A DNA stretch of 16,492 nucleotides from an uncultured Clostridia bacterium (GTDB lineage: Bacteria; Bacillota; Clostridia; Oscillospirales; CAG-272). Under the pieces are notes generated by a model. It had not been told where the DNA came from. It searched no databases and was given only the letters and a program-made list of their open reading frames with translations. The translations under genes were made by a program, and so were the position numbers. This document shows positions 8,159-16,060 of the stretch, one piece after another. The DNA lies in NCBI GenBank assembly GCA_945485605.1, contig CALYSG010000022.1:1-16492 (forward strand), written 5' to 3'. The first letter of the stretch is position 1. Each line of letters starts with the position of its first letter.

Positions 8159-8189
8159 AAATTTTACTTTCGTTTTACGAAAGCCTCCT
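8156..8189 (-). promoter_or_regulatory. Hairpin-bridged ribosome binding site of the giant lipoprotein gene
   Basis: A perfect AGGAGG lies at 8189-8184 on the minus strand, but the ATG is at 8158, a gap of 25 bases. The gap contains CTTTCG-TAAAA-CGAAAG (8183-8167), a 6-bp stem with a 5-base loop that begins immediately after AGGAGG. If folded, only TAAAATTT (8 bases) separates the binding site from the ATG, which is near-ideal. No other ribosome binding site or start codon lies in the gap, and the signal peptide fixes the ATG. Bacteriophage T4 gene 38 is the known precedent for this layout. Confidence 0.7.
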
Positions 8190-8220
8190 ATATTGATTTC
8201 GAATATACCGATATATCTTT

Positions 8221-8239
8221 ACCCGTAAGGCGTACGGGT
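8221..8239 (-). other. Small hairpin in the gap between the two lipoprotein genes
   Basis: ACCCGTA (8221-8227) pairs with TACGGGT (8233-8239) around a 5-base loop. In the minus direction it is followed by AAAGATATATCGG, with no U run, so it is not a standard terminator. TATATT a little downstream (8206-8201) resembles a -10 box, but I find no convincing -35 box at the right spacing. Confidence 0.4.
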
Positions 8240-8257
8240 GGGATTCGGATTCGGACA

Positions 8258-8300
8258 CCGATCCGGAGGACTCAACCTTTCGGATGAGTCTCCGGATCGG
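8258..8300 (-). other. Long hairpin just after the LRR lipoprotein stop codon
   Basis: Positions 8285-8300 pair with 8258-8274 in a 16-bp stem with one bulged base and a 10-base loop. It lies 6 bases after the stop codon (8307-8309). No run of U follows it on the minus strand, so it fits a classic terminator poorly. It could be a 3' mRNA stabiliser or an attenuator that lowers expression of the giant gene relative to the upstream genes. The bases next to it (8243-8254) carry two copies of ATTCGG. Confidence 0.6.
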
Positions 8301-8306
8301 ATATTT

Positions 8307-11132
8307 TTACTCGGAAGCCTTCCAGACTGCAGTCAGGACGCTTCCCGCGGATTCGTCAGGTATCTCGTAGGTGTTGAGGAAAGTCCCGTCAGCGCGCTGC
8401 CAACGAGAGAAACTGTACCCTTCGCGATCTGGGGGAGTAATCGGTGTGATCATGCTGTTTGAAAGGTTTATCGGATTGTCAATTGCCTTTTCGGCAACTT
8501 TTATCCCTGAAACATAGGTTCCGTCTTCCGAGAGGACTGCGCCGTAAACAACCGGGCGGTTCGAGGAATTCCAACGGAGATTCCATCCTTCCGTATCAGT
8601 GCCGTCCTCGACGTAGAAGGTGGCGCTATTGCATCCGTAGAATGCGTTCACATTGAGGGTCTCCACCGATTTCGGAATGATTACCGAATTCAGTCTGACT
8701 AAACCTCTGAATGCAAACTGACCTATGCTGACGACAGAATCGGGGATATGAAGGGACTTGACAGACGCTGCCTTGTAGAAGGCATAATCGCCGATGCTTT
8801 TGACCGAACTGCCGAGCTTCAGTGTTTTAATATTATTGCACTTATAGAATGCCCGTTCTCCGATACTCTCGACCGTATCGGGAATGATCGCTTCCCTGAG
8901 ATTGTAGCATTTGTAGAATGCCCACATGCCTATTTTTGTGATTCCTGTGTAGCCCTCGGGAACATTGCCTTCCTCGGGAATCGTTACTGTGAATGATTGC
9001 AACGCCCTGCAGTGAGAGAATGTGTAATCCTTTATTTCCTTGATCCCGACGGGTATCTTTATTTCTCCGAGGCTGGAACAGTACATAAATGCACATTCGC
9101 CGATGTCTTCAAGAGGGCTGTCGTCGCCGAATTCGATCGTTTTTAGATTCTGGCAACCGTAGAAGCCGAATTGAGAGATCTTTTTAAAGTTTATAGTTGT
9201 TGAAAAATCCAGCTCGGAAAGGTTTGTACACTTGTAGAATGCTCCGACACCGACCGATTCGAGCATCGTGGGGAAGGAGATCTTGAAAAGGCTTGAGCAC
9301 TTATAGAATGTAAGGTCTTTTATCTCCGTTATCCTCGGGTGAAGTGATACGGCTTCAAGCTTCTCACAGCCTGAGAAAGCCCCGACGCCTATATAAAGGC
9401 ACGAGCTGAGTCCCTCGAGCGAGGTAACGGTCGTACAGTCCTGGAATGCGTAATCAGCTATACCGACAACTCCGGATTTCAGCTTTGCGCTGCCGATCGG
9501 AGTCTCAGTATCGTATCCCACGACCCATGCTGATCTGTGGCTTCCGGCGTAGATGATATGATTTTCGTCGGGAGTCGACCAGAGCTGAGTGTTCATAAAT
9601 GCCATAGCACCTATGCGTTCTACCGACTTCGGTATGATCGAGCGTTGGGCGTTGTTGTCAAGCATGGTGCAGGCGAGGAAGGTGTATTTTTCTATCACCT
9701 TAAGAGAATCGTTCAGATTAAGGGTTATCAGTGTTGTGCAGGCGTTGAATGCGCCTTCCTGAAGGATCTCAAGGTCTGAACCTGCTTCGAATTTCGTGAG
9801 CAAATATGCCTGAGCGAAAGCATATCGGCCGACTGTTTTTATAGAATCGGGAAGTTGGACTGTCTCAAGAAGCGGAGCCTGCTTGAAGCAGCTGTCGCTG
9901 ATACCGAGGGTGCCGGGTCTTATATCGTTTTTGGTAATATTCACGACGCTGTTGAGGTTTTTGACCGCAACAAGCCATTTCCCGACGTATACGAAGTCGG
10001 ATTCCGAGTCGGTGAAGATCTTCGTTGCGTTGAATGCGCGGGTACCGATGTGCTGTATTTCATCGGGTATCGAGACGCTCTCGAGCATCGGACAATCATA
10101 GAAGCACGCTAATTGTATGTCCTTGACGGTCGAGGGAAGGGAGACGGACTTGAGCATAGGATTCGATCTGAAGCAGTAGCTGCCGAGCGTCTCGAGTCTG
10201 CTGCCTTCGGCAAACGTGACACGTTCCAGAACCGGATTTTCACGGAAGGCACTGTCTCCTATTGTGACGACGTTTTTGCCTATCGTTACTTCTTCAAGGC
10301 TGGTTATAGTTGCGAAAGCCAGCTCTCCGATGCTTGTGACGCTGTCGGGAATGACGACGCTCTTCAGTGCCGTGCCGTTGAACGCCCACTGGCTTATCGT
10401 CGTTATGTTGTCGTCGATCGTTATCGAACTCAGCGAACGGCAATAGGCGAAGCAATACTCGGGAATAACGCTGATGCCCTTCGGAATGTTTACCTTTTCG
10501 AGGGAACGGCAACCCTGAAATGCCGAATCGCCGATCTTCGTGATCCCGTCGGGAAGCTCCAATGATACGAGGTTAAGACAGTTGTAGAAGGAGTTTTCTC
10601 CTATTTCGCGGACATTTTTGCCGAGAACGACCTCTGTGATGTTCTTGTTGCCCTTAAAGGCATCGTCTCCTATGGAAGTGACCGGTTTTCCGCGGTAGAT
10701 ATCCTCTATTATGACTTTTCCCGAGGCGCTTCCCGCCTTTGCTATGCGGTATTCGGAATTGTTGTTTATCAGCTCGTAAACACATCCCGTTTCGTAGTTG
10801 CGGTGGAATTTCAGAGCGGTTGACCATTCGGATACCCCGTCGTCGTCACTCTTTCCCGTTGCCTGAATGCTTATTTCGTAATCGCCTTCTTTGAGGTCGG
10901 AGAGGGAATAGCTGAGCTTCTTCGTTTTTTTACTGAAGGTCTCGTTACCCTCCGAATCCTTGATCCTTACGACATAGGCTCTGGCACCGTCTACCTGTTC
11001 CCAAGTCAGGACATTCTCCACATCGACAGAAAGCCCCGTCGGTGCCTTCAGTCCGTCCTCACAGGAGGTTAGAGTTAGGAGCAGAAGGAGGATCAGTGCA
11101 ACTCCCGCTGCTGACAACAGTATTTTTTTCAT
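8307..11132 (-). CDS. BspA-type leucine-rich-repeat lipoprotein
   Basis: This 941-residue surface lipoprotein has a hydrophobic signal and lipobox LTSC (Cys24). Residues about 28-110 look like a fibronectin type III domain (APTGLSVDVENVLTWEQVDGARAYVVRI is the typical opening, 30-57). About 27 LRR_5 repeats of roughly 23 residues follow (about 140-840), each recognisable by IG-x-x-AF, such as IGDDAF, IGENSF and IGERAF. Two islands of about 40 residues (371-409 and 516-556) interrupt the repeats and resemble each other. A C-terminal Flg_new-like module (about 895-938, GYSFSRWQ...LTAVWKA) is shared with the giant lipoprotein next door. No LPXTG motif is seen. The ATG overlaps the stop of the upstream vWA gene in ATGA (11129-11132), and AAGGAGG lies 9 bases before the ATG. 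Proteins of this type bind host proteins or other surface partners, but the ligand here is unknown. Confidence 0.93.
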   Translation of the reverse strand: MKKILLSAAGVALILLLLLTLTSCEDGLKAPTGLSVDVENVLTWEQVDGARAYVVRIKDSEGNETFSKKTKKLSYSLSDLKEGDYEISIQATGKSDDDGVSEWSTALKFHRNYETGCVYELINNNSEYRIAKAGSASGKVIIEDIYRGKPVTSIGDDAFKGNKNITEVVLGKNVREIGENSFYNCLNLVSLELPDGITKIGDSAFQGCRSLEKVNIPKGISVIPEYCFAYCRSLSSITIDDNITTISQWAFNGTALKSVVIPDSVTSIGELAFATITSLEEVTIGKNVVTIGDSAFRENPVLERVTFAEGSRLETLGSYCFRSNPMLKSVSLPSTVKDIQLACFYDCPMLESVSIPDEIQHIGTRAFNATKIFTDSESDFVYVGKWLVAVKNLNSVVNITKNDIRPGTLGISDSCFKQAPLLETVQLPDSIKTVGRYAFAQAYLLTKFEAGSDLEILQEGAFNACTTLITLNLNDSLKVIEKYTFLACTMLDNNAQRSIIPKSVERIGAMAFMNTQLWSTPDENHIIYAGSHRSAWVVGYDTETPIGSAKLKSGVVGIADYAFQDCTTVTSLEGLSSCLYIGVGAFSGCEKLEAVSLHPRITEIKDLTFYKCSSLFKISFPTMLESVGVGAFYKCTNLSELDFSTTINFKKISQFGFYGCQNLKTIEFGDDSPLEDIGECAFMYCSSLGEIKIPVGIKEIKDYTFSHCRALQSFTVTIPEEGNVPEGYTGITKIGMWAFYKCYNLREAIIPDTVESIGERAFYKCNNIKTLKLGSSVKSIGDYAFYKAASVKSLHIPDSVVSIGQFAFRGLVRLNSVIIPKSVETLNVNAFYGCNSATFYVEDGTDTEGWNLRWNSSNRPVVYGAVLSEDGTYVSGIKVAEKAIDNPINLSNSMITPITPPDREGYSFSRWQRADGTFLNTYEIPDESAGSVLTAVWKASE

Positions 11133-13999
11133 TTGCCGGATCCTCCTTTCTTGCCGGCGGCGCCGTTACGCCTGTCGCGTATTATTTCGTGCGGCCATTT
11201 GAATCTGAACTTACGGATCGCTATATCGGTCACGAAGAGAACGATCGCAAGTATCATGAAGAGGAATCTCGGATCAAATGATCTTTCGATTGTGGTTACG
11301 AATTTTGCGAAGATCTCGTTCGGCTCATAAAGGTCTTCTATAATTGCACCGTTTCCGTAAGACGCGATATTCGAGAGCTTTTCTTCGAGCTCGATATCGG
11401 TGGCAACTATATCGGTATTGTACTCATCTGAGTATGCAAAACCTTGGTAGGTTGAAAGCTCGGCAATTACATTACCCTCCGCATTTACCTTTTTAACGGT
11501 TACAAGGTAGGTTCCGCCTTCCTTGATAACGAATTTACAGCGGCTGTAATTGCTTGAGGCATCGAGAGCCGACGTAACGTAGCAGGAGAGCGAGGTAAGT
11601 TTCTTTCCCTCGGCGGGAACTGTGACCTGCTCAAGAGCTACCGGTGTTCCTTCGGGGTCGGAAAGATCGACGATCTGACCTATGATCTTTTCACCCTCGT
11701 TTAGGTTTGTAAAGATGCTGAGCTGATTTGTGTAGTTCTGACTGCTGATACCGACAGATATCTCGTTCTGTCTGATAGGCTCGATCGGGAGAAGCGCCGA
11801 TATGGCATTGAGTATGAAGCGTTGTCCCGCCGTATCTACCGTCTGGGATGCGGGGAAGAAGTCCGACGACCATGTTCCGTTGAGGTCGCACATGAAGCTT
11901 CCGACGTTGCCCTTTCCGACTTTCCATTGAGCATAGAGCGGTACACCGAAGTCTCCGCTGAGCACGAGAGTCGCGTTTGATTTGACCTTTACTCCGAAGA
12001 AGCCTTCGAGAGACGAATTGATCTTGTTATTAGACTGACCGCTGTCCGTCTTTTTCATTTCCACTCCCGCGAAGAGAGGGGATAGAGGATCAACCGCAAA
12101 GGGGAAGAATGTTTCGTAGTTGACCTCTTTGATCTCCTTTGCATTAAGGTCCTCACGCATGCGGGTTACGGTCGATTCCACGTCTGTGAAGGCGTGAAGT
12201 CTTCCCTTGCCCTTTTCGCAGGCGAGAGCCATCTGCTTTGCGGCTGCGCTGTTTTCCGCGACACCGATGCCTACGACCGAATAGGTTATACCGAATGTGT
12301 TGTGGTAATACTCGATGTCTGCAAGGTATTCTTCCTCCTGCTCCTTCGGCACCTGACCGTCTGTGACGATTATGACGTGTCTTCTCGCGACTTCTACCGA
12401 GAGAAGGGCACGGCTCGCACGCTCTATTGCTCCGGTGAAGACCGTGCCGCCGGTGGGGCCGAGCTCGCGGGCGTAGTTTATCGCCTTGACTATCTTTGAT
12501 TCCTGCGTACGCGGGGTCAGAGGAAGTATGGTTTCGTAGTTACTGTCGAGAGTCATAAGTCCGAAGTAGTCTCTTTCCGTAAGAGCACTGAGGCACGAGT
12601 TAGCTCCCGAGAGAGCGAGATCGTAATAAGTACCGCCGGTGACAGGGTCGGTCGCTCCCATAGATCCCGAACGGTCGACTATTACTATGACCGCCACGGG
12701 GGGAGTATAGTTTATCGCCTGTATTGGCAGAAGCTCCTGGTAAAGGGTGTTCAGCATATCCTCACGTTTGTACGAGTGAGCGACATACTTATCGTTTTCG
12801 CCGGTTGCCTCTGGATTTTCGTCAGCACCTCCGACGGTGAGAAGTCCGCCTCCGCATTCGTTGACGTATTTGTAGAGGATCTGATCAAACCCTTCGGGCA
12901 TATCGGCATTTGCGATATTGCAGAGGATCACCTGATCAAACTTGCGCAGATCCTCAAGCGTCGCGGGAACATTCTCATCCGACTTTATGTTCATGACGGT
13001 AACAACATAGTCATTCTCCTTTGTCGAGAGAAGGTTTTTGAGCCTTTCCGACTCGCCGTCCTTCTGTTCAAGGATCAGCACCTTATTGTAATGCTCAAGG
13101 TTTACAAAGGTGTGGTATGTGTTGTTCGCCTCGACCGAGTCATCGGCTGCTTTGAGAGTGAAGGTCAGGCTGTGAAGTCCGTATCCCTCGAAGGTGTGAC
13201 GGAAAATCACGTTCTGCGCGCCCTTCGCCACATCAATGCTCTGGTTTCCGACCGAGACGCCGTTATCAAAGAGCTCGACATTGACGCTGCCTTCATATCC
13301 TGAATCAAGTGTTACGGAAAGCGGGATCTCTACGCCGGGTGTAAGGTGGTATTCGGGGAAAACCGTGCCGATGAACTGCATATCTTTTTCTCCGTAGGAG
13401 GAAGCGATATTGGCTATATCGACCGATATTCCCTGAGCCGCGATAGCGCGGATGACCGAATTTGCCGAGTTGTCCGTTTCTTTACCGTCGGTAACGAGTA
13501 CGATCTTTGAAGTCTCCGGGTTGGTGAACAGGCTTGCCGCATATGTGAGCGCTGACGCGATGTCGGTAGCACTTGTGTCCGGAAGCTCGGCTGACTCATA
13601 CTTTTTCATGATAGTATTCACTTTATCGGTAAGCTCGACTGCATATACCTGATCGAAGCCGAATGTAACGATTCCTATATTGTAGCCGTCGTACTGCCCC
13701 ATTCTGAGAACCGTTTCGATAAAATCATTTCGTTGATCTACCGAGGCTTCGCACGTATCTGAAACGTCCACGAGGAGTATTATCTGGTTGTCTTTATTCG
13801 GAAGCGACAGGGTGAACATCGCCCCCGCCAATGTCATGACCGCGAGAGCCAATACTATGATGTGAAGAACCATTGAAGTGATGCGGTTGCGCGTTTTTCT
13901 GTACTTTTTCGACAGCCTGAAGTATAAAAACAGGGTCATTCCGGCGCCGAAAAGGAATATCAGAAGGAGCCAAGGATAAGTGAATGTAAGTTTCAGCAT
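11129..13999 (-). CDS. Membrane protein with two vWA domains and a glutamine-amidotransferase-like domain
   Basis: The chosen ATG gives 956 residues. Two N-terminal membrane segments (about 9-28 and 44-66) flank a basic loop (SKKYRKTRNR), and a third segment (about 912-928) precedes a basic tail, so the large middle part should face outside. The first vWA domain (about 73-203) has the metal site DVSDT (Asp78, Ser80, Thr82), Thr145 and TDG (Asp171). A glutamine-amidotransferase-like domain (about 302-427, with YVNECGGGLLTVGGADE) has no obvious catalytic Cys-His-Glu triad. The second vWA domain (about 433-617) has a canonical MIDAS site: DRSGSM (Asp442, Ser444, Ser446), GGTVFTG and TDG (Asp547). 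A beta-rich segment follows. The gene lies 15 bases after the BatA-like gene and overlaps the lipoprotein gene by 4 bases. An upstream in-frame GTG at 14008 is rejected because it abuts the ribosome binding site. The role is probably a binding or assembly scaffold in a MoxR-type system. Confidence 0.9.
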   Translation of the reverse strand: MLKLTFTYPWLLLIFLFGAGMTLFLYFRLSKKYRKTRNRITSMVLHIIVLALAVMTLAGAMFTLSLPNKDNQIILLVDVSDTCEASVDQRNDFIETVLRMGQYDGYNIGIVTFGFDQVYAVELTDKVNTIMKKYESAELPDTSATDIASALTYAASLFTNPETSKIVLVTDGKETDNSANSVIRAIAAQGISVDIANIASSYGEKDMQFIGTVFPEYHLTPGVEIPLSVTLDSGYEGSVNVELFDNGVSVGNQSIDVAKGAQNVIFRHTFEGYGLHSLTFTLKAADDSVEANNTYHTFVNLEHYNKVLILEQKDGESERLKNLLSTKENDYVVTVMNIKSDENVPATLEDLRKFDQVILCNIANADMPEGFDQILYKYVNECGGGLLTVGGADENPEATGENDKYVAHSYKREDMLNTLYQELLPIQAINYTPPVAVIVIVDRSGSMGATDPVTGGTYYDLALSGANSCLSALTERDYFGLMTLDSNYETILPLTPRTQESKIVKAINYARELGPTGGTVFTGAIERASRALLSVEVARRHVIIVTDGQVPKEQEEEYLADIEYYHNTFGITYSVVGIGVAENSAAAKQMALACEKGKGRLHAFTDVESTVTRMREDLNAKEIKEVNYETFFPFAVDPLSPLFAGVEMKKTDSGQSNNKINSSLEGFFGVKVKSNATLVLSGDFGVPLYAQWKVGKGNVGSFMCDLNGTWSSDFFPASQTVDTAGQRFILNAISALLPIEPIRQNEISVGISSQNYTNQLSIFTNLNEGEKIIGQIVDLSDPEGTPVALEQVTVPAEGKKLTSLSCYVTSALDASSNYSRCKFVIKEGGTYLVTVKKVNAEGNVIAELSTYQGFAYSDEYNTDIVATDIELEEKLSNIASYGNGAIIEDLYEPNEIFAKFVTTIERSFDPRFLFMILAIVLFVTDIAIRKFRFKWPHEIIRDRRNGAAGKKGGSGK

Positions 14000-14009
14000 A
14001 TTGATCACC

Positions 14010-14016
14010 CCTCCTT
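14010..14016 (-). promoter_or_regulatory. Ribosome binding site deciding the start of the tandem-vWA gene
   Basis: AAGGAGG at 14016-14010 overlaps the TAA stop of the upstream gene (14017-14015). It leaves 10 bases before ATG 13999 but only one before GTG 14008, so the ATG is the likely start. The surrounding TAAGGAGGGGTGATC matches the full anti-Shine-Dalgarno complement except for two extra G. Confidence 0.75.
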
Positions 14017-16060
14017 ATATACTGCTTTCCTTGTGTTGCAGGTACCACTCAAGCAATATGAGGGCAACTAAGGCACAGGCGATCCATAGCATAAGATCAT
14101 TGTAAAATTCGCTCTCATCGACCTCATAATAAGGTCCGACGAGTGTCGTATCCTCGACCGCGGTTATGTTGCTTTCTGCCATCGGCAGTCTCACATAGAT
14201 CTTTTCATTGACTTCTTTACCCGCGAATGTCGTCTGTTTGAACTCGTAGGTGCCGGGAACATCCATCTTCAGTTCAGCGGGGAAATCACTGAGTGTGATA
14301 TCTGTATTGTATCCGGTTACAGAGAGCGTGTTACCACGGCAATTCAATGTAAACGGTTGTTGAGTCTCGAACGAGTTCCCGTTAACCGTCGTCGGTATGA
14401 AGTAGTTGAACATATTGTACATAATGAGCGGGAAGTCTATGAGAAGCGGTAGATTTGAATAGTGTAAAGAGAAGCACATTACGGCTAATCTTGCCTTGCC
14501 GTCGTTTCTGACGAGAAACATCGAATCGCCGGCATAGGAGAGAAGTGAGGTGTACTCATTTGAGTCGTATGCGACCTTCGTATAACGGCTGACCGTAATG
14601 TTTGTGGGGTCTGTGTTCAAAAGTATCGGGTGCGATGTGTCGGCGGCAAGGAATACGCTCTTGCGGCTCATATCAACGATGCTTTCGACACGCAGTCCGG
14701 AGCCCTTCGGAGCCGAGAGTATGTCTGACAGGAGCACGACCCCGTCGGTAGGAAGCGTTTCGGGCATTGTATGTTCAAAAATGTAGAAGTCGAAGCCTTC
14801 GGTGGCGTATTCGTTACCGGTTTTGATCTCTGTGACCTGAATATCCCATCTGTCGGCGTATATCTTAGTCAGAGCGGCGAGCACCTCCTGGAAGAAGATG
14901 TTGGGCTGTAAAGGTTTGCCGGTCTGCGGATCCGTGCCGGCACTGTAATACTGAACCTTTATAAGCTCTTTCATTCCGCCGTAAATGTCAAAGTTATTGT
15001 CAAGTGCCATTGAGTCATCTGCGTCAACGAGTCTGATATGTATCGACTGGTAGGCGAAAACGCGCTCGTCCTTGCTCACTGTATGCAGGATGTGGTTTTC
15101 GGGCAGAGATTTTTCATATTCATCGGCATTTGCGGTGCTTCCTTCTGCGTCCTCGGGTATGTACTTAAAGACGATCGTATAAATCTGATCCGAAGAGCAG
15201 TTGACGCTTTCGGACAGTGTTACGCTTCCCGCAGAGATATCTTCACTGTTTTCCGCGTTGGCGCCGAAGATCTCAAGCTCCACATCAATGTCGCTGTCGC
15301 GTCCGTAGCAGGCTACCTGAACGCGGAACGTGTAGTAGTTATCCTCGTATTCTGCGGTAGCGTTAAGTATTGCCGCATTCCATTCATCTTTTTCCGCTAC
15401 ATTGACAAGGGTTACGTTTTCCGAAACATTTGCATATTGTTTGTCGGTGTATACAAATATCCTTGTTGCCGGGTTTATACTGAGGATATTGTCGGACAGC
15501 GTTACTGCTGACTGAATATCGGATGAAGAATAGGAGCACCCTATGTCATCTTCTTCGCTTTCTCTCTCGATAAGTGCCTTCATATCAGAGATGACTTTTT
15601 CGCGGCTGTCACTGAAGGCTCTTTCGGCAAGGAAGGTGTTCTTGTCATCGGCTATTATCACCGAAACTATGCCGTTACGGTCAAATGTCAACTCGGCCTG
15701 TTTTATGGCTTCGTTGACTGCACGCTCGTAGCGACTTATGTCGTCCGAACCGGTACGCATACTTGCCGAGGAGTCGATTATGATGACCGACTCGGGGTTT
15801 TCAAGCTGTTCTTTTAACATTACGACCGTTTGGGCGAGGATAAGCGACGCCGTAACGACGATAAGGATCTGGCAGATCACGAGCAGGATGTTGCGCAATC
15901 TGCTGATCGGGATCTTGCGTTTTTTGAATTTAAGGCTCAATCTCCATATGAATGTACTGGAGATCAGCTTCTGCTGGAAATTCGGTTTGATTATGTAGAT
16001 GATTATCAGCGCGACAATTCCGAGCAGACCGAGGAGCCCCAAGGGAACGAGAAATCTCAC
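14015..16060 (-). CDS. BatA-like membrane protein with one vWA domain
   Basis: From the GTG at 16060 the protein has 681 residues and opens MRFLVPLGLLGLLGIVALII, which matches the N-terminal domain of BatA-type proteins (BatA_N). Membrane segments lie at about 4-24 and 58-80, separated by a strongly basic loop, and at about 655-673 near the C-terminus, so the bulk should be extracytoplasmic. The vWA domain has the metal-site motif DSSASM (Asp96, Ser98, Ser100). Its later TDG motif is changed to TDK, so metal binding may be altered. The rest (about 240-640) is beta-rich and unassigned. The GTG overlaps the TGA of the DUF58 gene in GTGA, with GAGG 9 bases upstream. A longer version from 16120 would overlap DUF58 by 64 bases and add a charged leader foreign to the family. 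The protein probably works with a MoxR ATPase and the DUF58 protein. Confidence 0.88.
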   Translation of the reverse strand: MRFLVPLGLLGLLGIVALIIIYIIKPNFQQKLISSTFIWRLSLKFKKRKIPISRLRNILLVICQILIVVTASLILAQTVVMLKEQLENPESVIIIDSSASMRTGSDDISRYERAVNEAIKQAELTFDRNGIVSVIIADDKNTFLAERAFSDSREKVISDMKALIERESEEDDIGCSYSSSDIQSAVTLSDNILSINPATRIFVYTDKQYANVSENVTLVNVAEKDEWNAAILNATAEYEDNYYTFRVQVACYGRDSDIDVELEIFGANAENSEDISAGSVTLSESVNCSSDQIYTIVFKYIPEDAEGSTANADEYEKSLPENHILHTVSKDERVFAYQSIHIRLVDADDSMALDNNFDIYGGMKELIKVQYYSAGTDPQTGKPLQPNIFFQEVLAALTKIYADRWDIQVTEIKTGNEYATEGFDFYIFEHTMPETLPTDGVVLLSDILSAPKGSGLRVESIVDMSRKSVFLAADTSHPILLNTDPTNITVSRYTKVAYDSNEYTSLLSYAGDSMFLVRNDGKARLAVMCFSLHYSNLPLLIDFPLIMYNMFNYFIPTTVNGNSFETQQPFTLNCRGNTLSVTGYNTDITLSDFPAELKMDVPGTYEFKQTTFAGKEVNEKIYVRLPMAESNITAVEDTTLVGPYYEVDESEFYNDLMLWIACALVALILLEWYLQHKESSI

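Noticed and set aside
8201..8233. Separate promoter for the giant lipoprotein gene (TATATT at 8206-8201)
   Set aside because: The -10-like box has no acceptable -35 box at 16-18 bp, so it was not listed as a feature.
8258..8300. The long hairpin as an intrinsic terminator ending the operon
   Set aside because: No run of U follows on the minus strand. The T run lies on the plus side, where no gene arrives.
10113..10565. 150-residue plus-strand open frame opposite the LRR gene
   Set aside because: The recurring Cys, Ala and Arg pattern is the mirror of the leucine-rich repeats, with no family resemblance or initiation signals.
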